NCBI GenBank assembly: GCA_965240325.2
Contig: OZ251227.1
Coordinates: 1,984,001-2,048,000, forward strand
From: Rebecca billardiae RCC1528
Lineage: Eukaryota; Haptophyta
Reading direction: 5' to 3'
Length of the DNA stretch: 64,000 nucleotides
Below the pieces are notes generated by a model, which was not told the origin of the DNA, ran no database searches, and saw only the letters and a program-made list of their open reading frames with translations. The translations under genes were made by a program, and so were the position numbers. This document shows positions 20,098 through 29,825 of this stretch, piece by piece; positions within the stretch are counted from its first letter, which is position 1, and every line of letters begins with the position of its first letter.

Positions 20098-22660
20098 TCA
20101 TATGCTGCGGCTGCGGTGCAGCTTCAGCTTCATCGCCGGCGGCAGCCAGTCCAGCGCGCCCTCGCGCGTGTCTTCGCCATCCTCGCTCCAGCTCGTCTCG
20201 AGCAGCGACTGGTGATGCGTCCACTGCTCGTCGTCGCTGTCCGCGCCCGCCTCCTCGGAGCGGTAGTACTGGTCGGACGCGGCGATCGCGTTGAACACGT
20301 CGCGCAGCCGGCCGTTGAATCCGTCGAAGCCGCCGAAGCTCGCCTGGATCACGCCGAGCAGCCGGTCGCGGTCGGATTCGAGCTTGCACGCGGCGTTGCG
20401 CACGTCCACCTTGCCCAGCTCGACCAGCCACTCCTCGTAGCTCGAGTTGTCGAAGCCGTCGTCGACGCGGCACAGCACGATCTGCTCGAGGTCGCCGCCC
20501 GTCATCTCGATGAAGACGAAGAGCTCGACGACGCTGGCGCGCGGCGCGCGCGGGCGCGGGGCGTGAGCGCACGTGCGCGCGCGCGCGACTAGGCGCCACG
20601 CGGCGGGCGCACACCACCACAGGCGCTGCAAGTACGTGTTCCCCACGAGCGCGAGCAGCGTGCCGCAGCCGGCGAGGAAGACGGGGAGGCAGGCGAGACT
20701 CGTCTCCACGTCCTCCTGGTCGATGCAGCACTTGTCGCTGCGGGCGGCACAGCGCGGTCGCGGCGGCCAGTCAGCTCGAGCGCTGGCGCGCGCGCGGCGC
20801 GCCGCGCGGCGGCGCAGCGGCGCGGCGCGCACATCCACAGCTTGGGCTCGCGCTTGTGTGTGCGCACGAAGGCGCGCCGCCATTCCTGCAGCGTCGCCCA
20901 CTTGTCACTCGCGTCGTCAGTCCACGAGTGCTGCGCGCGGAGAAGGCGCGCGTGCGGGCGCACAGGCGGGTAGCAGCGCGGGGCGTGGGGGCGCGGGGCG
21001 CGGAGTGAACCGCCGCGTCGCTCGTGCAGCTGGCGCGCATGAGCACGCGCGCGTGCGCGCGGCCCGCTGCTGCGGCCCGGGCGGCGCGCGCGGCGCGCGC
21101 CGTGCGCCGCGCAGCGCGCACCGAGACGAAGGCGTCAACCTCGCCAAACATGGCTGGTGACGAGCGCGCGTACAACTCCCGGCTCGGCGAGTGCGACGCC
21201 ATGTCGGCATACGTCAGCCTGTCGAGCGTGATCGCGCGGAAGTGCGCCTGCGCGCGCCGCTGGACGTCAGCGGACGAGTGTCGGCCGATGAGCGCGGCGA
21301 TGCCCGCCGCCGCCGTCACGGCCTCGCTCCGTATGGCGAGGAAGGCCTGCACGCGCATGCGCAAGTCGGGGCGCAGCACGGCCCCGCCGCCCACCGCGAA
21401 GTTGACCACGCCCACCAGGAGCAGCGCGCGCCACAGCGCGGCCGCCTCCTCCGCGAGGTCCGTCCGCACCAGCCCGCCCGCGAGGCCCGCGCCCAGCAGG
21501 GCGAGGGTCGTGAGGCCGACGCGGACGAGCGTCACGCCCAGGCCCACCCACATGGCGTCGAGGCAGGCGCGCGCGGAGACCACCGCGCCGCGGCTCTCGC
21601 GAAGCCACCACCCCACGCGCACGATCTCGTGCACGCCCAGCCCGAGCAGGCAGAGCCACATCAACAGGACCAGAGCGCTGAACCACGGCGGCACGTCGCC
21701 AAACCCGCTCAGCCCGAGGGCGCCGCGCCGCCACAGCGCGAGCTGGCGGCGCACGTGCAGCAGCAGCGCGAGCGTGGCGATGGAGCAGCCGCACAGCATG
21801 CCCAGCATCAGCTTCACCGCCGCGCGCCGCTCCGTCGGCATCGCGAGGATCAGCACGAGCAGCGCCGGGCCGGAGGGCAGCAGCGCGAGCTGGAAGCCGT
21901 GCGTGTGCGCCTCGTCAAACAGGACGAGCGTGAAGCAGAACGACGAGACGAAGAGCGCGCTGGCGAGCGCGAGGAGCGGCATCTGCACGCGCCGGCGGAA
22001 GCGCCGGCCCTCCGCATGCGCCGCGTCCAGCCGCCTCCGGATGTCCGAGCGGTCGCGCGGCGAGACGAGCGGCGAGCTGGACGAGCCGCGGCGCAGCGCG
22101 ATCTTGGTCGGGCTGTTCACACCCGAGGCCGAGCCGCGGCGCACCGCGGGCTTGGTCGGGCTGCCCGCGCCGGCGGCCGAGCCGCGGCGCGCCTTCGTGG
22201 GGCTGCTCGCGCTCGCGCCCGAGCCGCGGCGCAAGCCCGGCTTGAGCGGGCTGCCCATCGCCATGATCGAGCGGCCGCTGCTGCCCCACGGAGTGGACTT
22301 GCGCAGTTGCCGCACCTGCGGCGAGGGCGAGGTGCCCGGCGAGGGCGAGGTGCTGTGCCCGGCGGACACGCGGAGCGTGGCCAGGTTTGGAGACTCCCGC
22401 CGCACCGCCAACGACGACGTCGAACCCTTCCCCTCTGCCAACGGCGACGGCAGGGGCGTGGGCAGCGTGGCGCGCGGACCGCTCAGCCGCACCCTGCGAG
22501 TGCCGGCGACACGTAGGCGCAACTGACCCGTCGCCTCGGACATGCGCCGGGGTGGTGCTGTGTCGTGATCGTCCTCTTCGGGAGGCGTGACCGTGGGCAG
22601 CGGCAGCGCCGCGAGCGTCTGCCCGCGGCGCTGCGGCGGCGCATCGTCGCCGTGTACCAT
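20098..22660 (-). CDS. Six-pass membrane protein with C-terminal TIR domain (4 exons)
   Basis: Exons 22660-21122, 20930-20833, 20737-20615 and 20533-20098. The introns are GT-AG, phases 0, 2 and 2, giving 731 residues. Residues 1-220 are basic and disordered, with four near-repeats pairing SPxK with RRGS (about 135-200), typical kinase target motifs. Six hydrophobic helices follow (about 225-434). The TIR domain runs from ~508: DAFVSHSWTDD opens it, and WIDKCCIDQ, LPVFLAGCGTLLAL and YLQRLWCVVELFVF follow. Splicing rebuilds each motif across exon ends (FVS-HSW, LW-I-DKCC, RLW-C-VVEL). WCVVEL aligns with the WCxxEL of plant TIRs, placing E590 at the catalytic glutamate of TIR NADases. The tail ends in an acidic region and LKLHRSRSI. 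The likely role is a membrane-anchored signalling or stress NADase; activity is inferred only. Its start is 118 bp from the divergent CxxCxxCC gene. Confidence 0.8.
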
Positions 22661-22778
22661 AGCGGCAAAGTCGATGCCTCAACCAGTGGCGCGCTCGGTT
22701 AAGACATTTAGTCATTTACCCACTTCACCGGCCGAATAATAGTAGACTGCGCGCACATATTCAATCAGCACAGCCGGC
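22661..22778. promoter_or_regulatory. Compact divergent promoter, TIR / CxxCxxCC genes
   Basis: Only 118 bases separate the two start codons, so both 5' UTRs and promoters must fit here or overlap the genes. An AT-rich core (GAATAATAGTAG, 22733-22744) is the only visible feature. Confidence 0.5.
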
Positions 22779-23369
22779 ATGCGGGCCGACCTCGCTGCGA
22801 CGGTGCTGCTGGCCTTCGCCGCGAGCAATGGCCGTGCGTACGCGCACTGGAGTCTACCGACAGGAGTGCGCTTCGAATGTACGGGGTGTTCGAAGTGCTG
22901 CCGGGTGCGCGGCGACGTGTGGGCCACCAGGCGCGAGACGCAGCGCATGGCAAGAGCTGTGGGCGTCAGCGCGGATGACTTCGAGAAGCGCTACGTGTCA
23001 CGCCGGAAGGTGGACGTGCCGCCGGGCTGGGCGCGCCTGGCTAGTCAATCGGATGGCGGCTGCGTCTTCTTGGACAAGGATGGCAAGTGCACGGTCTACG
23101 ACGCACGGCCCTTGCAGTGCCGTGCGTACCCGTTTTGGCCTGAAGTGTCCGGCTCACGCGAGACCTGGGCTCTAGAGGCGGTCCTACCGGATGATGCGCC
23201 GGGACCAGGCCGAAGATGGAGCCCAGGTAGTGGCGGGTGTGAAGGGATCTCGGCCAGTGCGCGGTGGATCCCGGGGCCAGTCGTCGCGTTGCGTGAGGCC
23301 GAATATGCGCTGTACGATGCACGCTTCAAGCGCGCTCGACAGGCACAGCGCGACTCGTCACGCACATAG
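22779..23369 (+). CDS. YkgJ-like CxxCxxCC cluster protein
   Basis: A single exon of 196 residues. The ATG at 22779 starts a hydrophobic signal (MRADLAATVLLAFAASNGRA). The mature part has the YkgJ/UPF0153 pattern: an N-terminal FECTGCSKCCRVRGDVW (CxxCxxCC), then GGCVFLDKDGKCTVYDARPL, then QCRAYPFWPE, and a late cysteine in GGCEGI. In this family the conserved cysteines are thought to hold a metal or Fe-S centre; the biological role is poorly defined. Plant and algal members are usually plastid proteins, which would fit the leader. It is head to head with the TIR gene. Confidence 0.88.
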   Translation: MRADLAATVLLAFAASNGRAYAHWSLPTGVRFECTGCSKCCRVRGDVWATRRETQRMARAVGVSADDFEKRYVSRRKVDVPPGWARLASQSDGGCVFLDKDGKCTVYDARPLQCRAYPFWPEVSGSRETWALEAVLPDDAPGPGRRWSPGSGGCEGISASARWIPGPVVALREAEYALYDARFKRARQAQRDSSRT

Positions 23370-23713
23370 GGTCACGCACGTCCAAGCAGCCTGGCAAACA
23401 GAGTCTGTGAATCGGCGCCAAAACGTGTCATCACATTAAGACAATGATGTCATCCCGGTCGTGGCTGAGGCAGTGCGCGCGCTGCTCGGCGCCGGCCGCG
23501 CCCGGGGCCCCCGGCGCGGCCCGCGCCGGCCCCGCGCCGGGGCCCGGGCCCGGGGCGGCCGCCGGCAACCGTCAGCCGGGCACTCCGTCCGCACTGTGCC
23601 GACCCGACCCGATACAGCGATACTGATAGTCTGCTGAATTCCGCGCGGCGCGCCGCGGCGGGGCTGGCGCCGACTAAATAACTCCGATGGGTCTCGGGGT
23701 CATGCACTACCGA

Positions 23714-23776
23714 TATGACCGCGTTCCGCGGTCCTTCCGTAGAACCAACGTAGTTAGGGGCCCGCGGTGCAACCTC
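23714..23776 (+). repeat. Dispersed repeat A, copy 2
   Basis: TGACCGCGTTCCGCGGTCC, CCGTAGAACCAACGTAGTT and GGGGCCCGCGGTGCAACCTC correspond step by step to 6516-6585, with small indels. Confidence 0.8.
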
Positions 23777-23941
23777 CGTCGGCTGCTGGCATCGATATCA
23801 GTCTGACTGACATATGGCGGGCCGAGGACTGTCGCCGCGTGCCGCGCGGCGGGAAGCGCGGCCGCCGGCGGGCGGCGCGCGCGCGCACGGGGCGAGAGGC
23901 GCCGCGCGGCGCGGGGCGGCGCGTGCGGCGGCGTGCGGGCG

Positions 23942-24440
23942 CACCTGCTTGAGGTGCTCGCGCTGCGCCATGCGCTCGACGACGGGCCGCTGGTCGCTCA
24001 GCCGGCGCGCCTCGTGCCGGCACAGAGCGAGAGCGCGCGCCCAACTACCAGCGGGCATTGCTGGCCCCGGCCTGCGCTGCGCAGGGTTCCGCGCACCGAT
24101 CGCCAGAGGCGAGACCGAGAGGAGCTCGGAGTGGAACGAGGCGAGCGGCGCGTCGCGCCTGCCGCCGCGCGTGCGCGCCTGCTCCACCGCGCCGCCGTGC
24201 TCGCCCGCCGCCTCCTCGTCCGCCGCGTCGGCCTCGAATAAGCCACGGCGGCGGCCAGCCAGCGCGGCAGGCTGACAATAATCGGCAGCCCGTGGCCGTG
24301 CGTGCTCACCGAGTTGCTGCTGCTGCACCTCCGGCGCGGTCGACGACCGAGTTGAGGAGGAGCTCGCGCTCGGCGTCGAGGAGCGAGCTCGCGAGCTCGA
24401 GCTCGCCCTTCAGCCGCGCTAGCTCCGGGCGCATCCTGGC
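23942..24440 (-). pseudogene. Possible coiled-coil gene remnant or unresolved exons
   Basis: Minus-strand segments read like real helical protein in different frames: RPELARLKGELELASSLLDA then ERELLLNSVVDRAG (about 24440-24340), and ARRLSDQRPVVERMAQREHL then KQ directly before GTGCGCCCG (about 24020-23942), which resembles a local splice donor. No consistent gene model joins them: a start codon is missing, and the middle (LASFHSELLSVSPLAIGARN) leads into low-complexity sequence. It could be a decayed gene or a gene whose splicing I cannot solve. Confidence 0.3.
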
Positions 24441-25397
24441 TCATCTCCGCTGCTGCGTGCCGTCGCGGCGCGCTCCCGTCCTCATTCCTCAATCAAGCGA
24501 CGAGCTCGCGTAGTGCTCCGGACTCGGCTCGCCCTTGCGCGCTCCTCCTCGAGCGACGAACGCACCCGCGGGCAGGACCTTGTTGGGCGCGCGCCGACTC
24601 GGCGTGACTCGGCCACGCGGCCCGGCAAGACGCCGACAGACCGGTGCGGGCGCGCTCGGTGACGGAGCGGAGCGCGAGGGCCGGGCGAGACGGACGGAGT
24701 AGACGCGGGGCCTGCGAGGCGACAGGCGCGCTCGGGGAGAGCAGAGTGCGAGGGCGAGAGGCAGCCGCCGGCCGGCCCCCGCCACCACCTCGCGCACCGC
24801 GGCGTACTGCGGCGGCACGCGCACGCACGGAGTTCCCGGTCCGAGTCAACGGGGCTCCACGCGTCGCGGCTCGCGCCGGCGCATACCGGCGCCGCGAGTC
24901 GTCAATCAAGGCCTTGCCCCATAGTGCAATTTCGTCTGCTGTATATTCGTCACGAATACCCGCCTACGGAGTGATCATCTTTTCGGCCTGCAGTGCGCCC
25001 TCTAGTGGAGAGCTTCCGCGGGAACCATGTCCATTTACGACCATGCACGTTCAACCGTATCGTCGCAGAAGATTGAACGTGAATGAACGGGACGAACCCC
25101 CTTGGTAGAATACCCTGCTACTGTAGGACCCCCGTGCACATGCACTTTTAAAAAACACGTCCGGCCCTGGGTCCGGTTGGTCCCGGACTGATGGCGACCA
25201 AGTTTTGTTCCGTATGAATATTTACAACAAATCGCAGCTAGATATTCGTTCACTACTACCCAGATATACTGACAAGTGCACGTCCACAGGCTCACGTCCG
25301 TCCGTAGATACAGGAATTGGAGCGGGCGCGGCTATTTCGTCAATCGCATCTTGAGGCTAATGGAGAGCAAAGGGCCAACGTACCCCTCGAAAAAGCG

Positions 25398-25535
25398 AAA
25401 ACTCACCCTCCAACAGCCCTCAAAATCGTCCCCCGTCCCCTTTTCTTTGATCAAAAGATCTTTTTGACAACGTAGTGAGGGCCCCCGGCGGGGCTCCACG
25501 CTACGCGCTCCGCCCTTCACCGCGGGCCATGAAAA
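25398..25535 (-). repeat. Dispersed repeat B, copy 2
   Basis: AATCGTCCCCCGTCCCC, TTGATCAAAAGATCTTTTTG, GGGGCTCCACGCTACGCGCT and CACCGCGGGCCATGAAAAT match 8023-8166 in the same orientation. Copies differ by substitutions and short indels, so neither is a recent duplicate. Confidence 0.82.
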
Positions 25536-26121
25536 TACTCGCGATGAATCTGCAGATCGGCCGCGGGGGCGCCCCGGATGGCCCGGATGGGCCCGATGGC
25601 CACCGCAGCGTCCGCGACTCATTACTCTGACGAAGGACCCTGCGGGCCTGGCACTCATTAATGGTCGCCTCGGTATTACATTATTATTAAACAGTAGCAG
25701 CTGATCAGTACGGATCATCATAAGAATACGACCCGGTCCACCGGGGCGCACGGGCCGACCCGTCAGGCCCGCGAGTATAGACTATAGGCGGCGTAGTAAT
25801 AGTTAGTCTTTAGAGAGTTGAGCTAGTTGCGCCGCCCCGGGCTGGCCGCGCCCGCCGAGTGACCACTAGCCAGCCGGCAGTCACAGCGCCACAAATAAAT
25901 CAAGTGGCGGAATAAATGCGACTTATACAGCATGCGGTGGCCGCGGTGCAAGGGCGGCCAATCGAATATTACCTCGTTCCTGGCAACGTCTGCCGGCGGC
26001 AAGCATTGTTAAATGATGAAAGGCGTCGTGCACAGCGCCTGTCCGGTGCCTCCCATCTCCGTCGCTTGGTGCAGCGACGCCGTCCAGCGGCGCAGCCCGC
26101 GGCGCGTGGAGCCTCGCGCAG

Positions 26122-27558
26122 CTATTCGGCGTAGTGGTCGGAGGCGGACTCTTGCATGACGCGCTCGACGAACGTGCGCCCAGCGCACTTGTGCAAGCCG
26201 AGGTGCTCGAGGGCTGTGCGCGGCGAGCCGCGGGTGATTGTTTCGATGGTGAAGTGCGCCTCCTCCTCCATCCAGCGCGTGAGCTCGTGCTCGATGAGCT
26301 CAAACTCGATGCGCGCGCTCGGGTCGGCGTCCCATGCGCGCTGTACTAGCGCCTTGGCCGCCGCGGGCCAGCGCGTGGGCAAGCTCGGCCGCAGGTCGTT
26401 GCTGGCGGCTGCGCGCGCCAGCTCCTCTGCGCGCTGCGGCGGGCCCGTGTGGGCAGGGCGCCGGACGAGGAGCTCGTAGAGCAGCACACCTGCGTGCGCG
26501 GCGCAGGGGGCACGCGCGCGGCGGAGCACGTGAGCACGCGCGCGGCGCGGCGGCACGGGGCGCGCGGCGCGGCGCGAACCAAAGGCGTAGATGTCCGCCC
26601 TGTGCGTCGCCGGCTCTCCGCGCAGCAGCTCAGGCGCGGCGTAGTGCCTCAGCTGCTGCGCCGCAGCCGGCCTGCTGCCGCCGCCGCCCCCGGGCAGCGT
26701 GCCCGCATCGGAGGCGCGTCTGCTCGCCGGCTCGAACGCAGAGAGGTGGAAGTCCGCGATCTTCGCCGACACGCGCGGCCCGCACAGCAGGATGTTCTCC
26801 GGCTTGAGCGTGCGGTGCACGATGGGCGGCGAGCAGCTGTGGAGGTAGGCCAAGCCCGAGGCGACCTCTTGCGCCCATTGCACGCCCTCCGCGACGGTGA
26901 ACGGGCGCGCGAGGCCCGCGGGCGCGTGGATGAGCGGGTGCAGCGTGCCGTGCGGCGCGAACTCCTGCACGAGCGCCAGCTCGTCCTGCCCGTCCTCGCC
27001 CTTGCTCACCGTGCACCCGACGTACCCAATCACGTTCGGGTGCGCCAGCGAGCGCAGCAGGAGCAGCTCGCGCATCCACTGCGCGAGGTCGGCCTCGTCG
27101 GCGCTCCTGGCCGCAGCCGCGCCGCCGTCCACGCGGAGGATCGGCTTGCGGTGCTTCAGCGCCACCAGGTCGTTCGCGTCGCGCACGACCGAGTGCGCGG
27201 GCATGCCGGGCCGTGCGTAGTACTTGCACCGCCACACGATCCCGTACGTGCCCTCACCCACAATGTCGTGCTGCTCGAGCTCGATCGCCGGGATGATGAG
27301 CGTGTGGTCGAGCGCGAGCGCGCGTAGCCGCTTCACGCTGGGCTCCGAACCCGGCTCCAGCTGCCGCGCGAGCACCTCTAGGTTGGGCCCGTGCACCACG
27401 GAGCGCCGGCTCGGCTCGCGTATAGGTGAATCCGCAGGCGCGAGCGCAAGCTCGGTCGAGAAGCTGACCGACGCGCGCTTGCTCTTGCCACGGCTCGAGC
27501 CGTCCGCCGCCTCATCCGCCCTGCCTCCTGTCGCGCCGCTCAGCGCCCACGCGAACAT
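26122..27558 (-). CDS. Predicted pseudokinase (TKL-like protein kinase fold, 2 exons)
   Basis: Exons 27558-26580 and 26489-26122, one GT-AG phase-1 intron of 90 nt, 448 residues. The first ATG of the frame is at 27558. The kinase fold is complete: Gly loop G101-E-G-T-Y-G106; ATP lysine K135 (LVALKHRK); helix-C glutamate E164; activation-end APELL; and subdomain IX ADIYAFG-VLLYELL, rebuilt by the splice. The catalytic loop reads H248-R-T-LKPEN, so the catalytic aspartate of HRD is threonine, and the metal motif reads D269-F-H instead of DFG. Loss of the HRD aspartate predicts little or no phosphotransfer; ATP may still bind. An alternative is an unusual active kinase. A basic, Ser-rich N-terminus (SSRGKSKRASVSFS) precedes the domain. 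The intron is stop-free and in frame. Confidence 0.82.
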   Translation of the reverse strand: MFAWALSGATGGRADEAADGSSRGKSKRASVSFSTELALAPADSPIREPSRRSVVHGPNLEVLARQLEPGSEPSVKRLRALALDHTLIIPAIELEQHDIVGEGTYGIVWRCKYYARPGMPAHSVVRDANDLVALKHRKPILRVDGGAAAARSADEADLAQWMRELLLLRSLAHPNVIGYVGCTVSKGEDGQDELALVQEFAPHGTLHPLIHAPAGLARPFTVAEGVQWAQEVASGLAYLHSCSPPIVHRTLKPENILLCGPRVSAKIADFHLSAFEPASRRASDAGTLPGGGGGSRPAAAQQLRHYAAPELLRGEPATHRADIYAFGSRRAARPVPPRRARAHVLRRARAPCAAHAGVLLYELLVRRPAHTGPPQRAEELARAAASNDLRPSLPTRWPAAAKALVQRAWDADPSARIEFELIEHELTRWMEEEAHFTIETITRGSPRTALEHLGLHKCAGRTFVERVMQESASDHYAE

Positions 27559-27761
27559 GCACGCCAGCCAGGCGCGCGCGCTCGCGCTCCCAAAAGGCGC
27601 TGGTCCCGGATGCGCGCGCCGAGCCGGCGAGCCCGGGCGCCACCTTTTTTGCGACGATGCGACCTGCTTGCAATTTACGTCCGGAAGCACTCCGGAATCG
27701 GGAATCCGGGTTCCTGCATTTCTTCATAACTCTCCGGCCCTCGGCCGGGCAACGCGCCAGA
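27559..27761. promoter_or_regulatory. Divergent promoter, pseudokinase / TPR-like genes
   Basis: 203 bases between start codons. A less GC-rich core (CTTGCAATTTACGTCCGG, 27666-27683) lies near the middle. Both frames are open into it, so the exact starts depend on the ATG choice made here. Confidence 0.45.
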
Positions 27762-29825
27762 ATGGTGGCCGACGAGCTCGCGCTGCCAGCGCAGCCCGTG
27801 TTCGCGGCGGCGTGCGCGCTCATGCTCGTGCTGAGCGTCGTGCTCGGCGTCGCCAAGCGCCGCACCGGCACCGGTCGCGCCGCTGACGTCGACGCGGACG
27901 TCGACACGGCGGGGGAGGGCACGCCGCTGATGGGCGGCGCGCCGTGCGCGCCGACGGCGCGCGCCTACGGCACGAAGGGAGGAGCAGCGCGCCCCGCCGT
28001 GGTGGCCCTGGCGGCCGTGGTCCTGATCGCCGGCCTCGCCTTCGTCGGGCCCTCGGGCCTTGGCCGGCTGCTCGGCACCGGCGGCGGCGGCACTGGCGCG
28101 GCGGCGACGCACTGCATGACCTCGGACGAGCAGCTGCTCGCGGGCGCGTACGACGTGCGCGGGCTGGGTGGGCTCGGGCTGCCGCCGGTGGGCCGGCCGT
28201 TCTGGCGCGTGCGCACCGTCTCGCCCAAGGCGCAGCGCCTCTTCGACCAGGGCGTGCTGCTCGCCTTCGGCTTCAACCACGCCGAGGCGATCCGCAACCT
28301 CGAGGCGGCGCGCCGGCACGACCCGAGGTGCGTGATGTGTGCGTGGGCGCTGGCGTACTGCTACGGGCCGTACGTGAACGCGCCGATGTCCGAGGAGCGC
28401 TCGATGACCGCGCGGCACATCGTCGACGAGGCGCTCGAGCTCGTGCGCGCCGACGCGGCCGACGCCGCCGCGGACGCGCACGCGGACGGCGCCGCGGAGG
28501 CCGAGTGGGTGCGCGCGCTCGACCGTCGATATGCTGCGGACAGCGGCGCGTTCGCGGCGACGGCGCAGGCGGCGCGCGACGAGGCGTACTCGGAGGCGCT
28601 GGGCGCGATCGTCGCCGCGCGCCCGGACGACCTCAACGCCGCCGCGCTGTACGCTGACTCGCTCATGACGCGCTTCCCCTGGGACTACTTTGTGTTCAAG
28701 CCGACGACGTCGCGCCGGCCGGGCGTCGCGGACTACCGGCCGGAGGGGGCGCGCGCGCGCGCGGAGGTGGAGCGCGTGCTCGCGCGCGAGCCGAGCCACC
28801 CGCTCGCGCTGCACCTGCTCGTGCACCTCACCGAGTCGTCCGACACGCCCTCCGACGGCCTGCCCGCCGCGCACGCGCTTGCCGCCGGCGCGGCGGGCGG
28901 CGCGAGCTCGCACCTCGTGCACATGGCGGGCCACGCGTACCTCAACACCGGCGCGTACGCAAACGTGACGGACGTGAACGCGCGCGCCGTGCGCGTCGAC
29001 GAGGCGTACGCGGCGCGCTGCCTCGAGCCGTACTTCCCCGGCCACCAGAGGGGGCAGCTGCAGGCGGGCGCGCTCTTCGAGGCGCGCGCCGCGCTCGCGC
29101 TCGCGCACGCGGCGCCCGCCTCGGCGCTCGACGCGGCCGCGCAGAGCGCGCACATCCAGGGCCTGTTTGCGCTGCCGCGCCCGCTCGTGCGCGCGCGCTT
29201 TGCGCACTGGGGCGCGATCCTGGGCGCCGACGCGCGCGAGGACGAGGGCTCCCTCGCCGGCGTGCGCGCGCACCCGTTCACCGCCGCGATCTGGTCGTAC
29301 GCGCGCGCGCTCGCGCTGCTGCGCACGGGCGCGCGCGACGCGGCGCGCGCAGAGGCGGCGGCGCTGCGCGCGCACGCAGCGCAGATCCCGCCGCCGTCGC
29401 TGCCGGCGGGGCACGTGTTCGAGGCGAGCCACCGCAAGTTGGGCGGGCTGATGAACGACACCGTGGCCGCGGCGCTCGCGCTCGACGCGGCCGACCTGCC
29501 CGCCGCGCTCGGCGCGCTGCGCGGCGCGGTCGGCGTGCAAGACGCGCTGCCCTACATGGAGCCGGAGCACTGGTACCTGCCGGTGCGGCTGTGCCTCGGC
29601 GCGCTGATGCTCCGCGCGGGCGACGCGGCGGGCGCGCGCGCCGAGTACGACGAGGACCTGAGACAGCACCCCAACTCGGGCTGGGCGCTGCTCGGCAAGC
29701 GCGACGCGCTGCGCGCGCTGGGCGAGCACGACGCCGCCGCGTCGCTGCAGCCTCGCATCGACGCGGCGTTCTCGCGCGCGGACACGCCGCTGGCCGGGAC
29801 GTGCTGCGAGCTGGGCATGTGCTGA
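27762..29825 (+). CDS. TPR-like repeat membrane protein
   Basis: A single exon of 687 residues, ATG at 27762 (upstream frame has no good start). Two hydrophobic helices come early (PVFAAACALMLVLSVVLGVA and VVALAAVVLIAGLAFVG), so it is membrane-anchored with most of the chain on one side. The body is a solenoid of TPR-type helix pairs: FDQGVLLAFGFNHAEAIRNL with the next helix RHDPRCVMCAWALAYCYGPY; DLNAAALYADSLM; PSHPLALHLLVHLTE; SHLVHMAGHAYLNTG; and a last AGARAEYDEDLRQHPNSGWA repeat. Similar uncharacterised TPR proteins with the FGFNHAEA start occur in bacteria and algae. It has no catalytic motif, so a protein-binding scaffold is the cautious call. The tail carries CCELGMC. Confidence 0.75.
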   Translation: MVADELALPAQPVFAAACALMLVLSVVLGVAKRRTGTGRAADVDADVDTAGEGTPLMGGAPCAPTARAYGTKGGAARPAVVALAAVVLIAGLAFVGPSGLGRLLGTGGGGTGAAATHCMTSDEQLLAGAYDVRGLGGLGLPPVGRPFWRVRTVSPKAQRLFDQGVLLAFGFNHAEAIRNLEAARRHDPRCVMCAWALAYCYGPYVNAPMSEERSMTARHIVDEALELVRADAADAAADAHADGAAEAEWVRALDRRYAADSGAFAATAQAARDEAYSEALGAIVAARPDDLNAAALYADSLMTRFPWDYFVFKPTTSRRPGVADYRPEGARARAEVERVLAREPSHPLALHLLVHLTESSDTPSDGLPAAHALAAGAAGGASSHLVHMAGHAYLNTGAYANVTDVNARAVRVDEAYAARCLEPYFPGHQRGQLQAGALFEARAALALAHAAPASALDAAAQSAHIQGLFALPRPLVRARFAHWGAILGADAREDEGSLAGVRAHPFTAAIWSYARALALLRTGARDAARAEAAALRAHAAQIPPPSLPAGHVFEASHRKLGGLMNDTVAAALALDAADLPAALGALRGAVGVQDALPYMEPEHWYLPVRLCLGALMLRAGDAAGARAEYDEDLRQHPNSGWALLGKRDALRALGEHDAAASLQPRIDAAFSRADTPLAGTCCELGMC

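Larger units (their letters stand above)
23370..26121. other. Repeat-rich intergenic region 2
   Basis: 2.75 kb between two 3' ends. It contains a pure-GC palindromic block (23495-23575), dispersed repeat A copy 2 (23714-23776), a minus-strand stretch with protein-like segments (about 23940-24440, listed separately), AT-richer sequence from 24930, and dispersed repeat B copy 2 (25398-25535). From 25540 to 26120 I see no feature. Confidence 0.55.
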
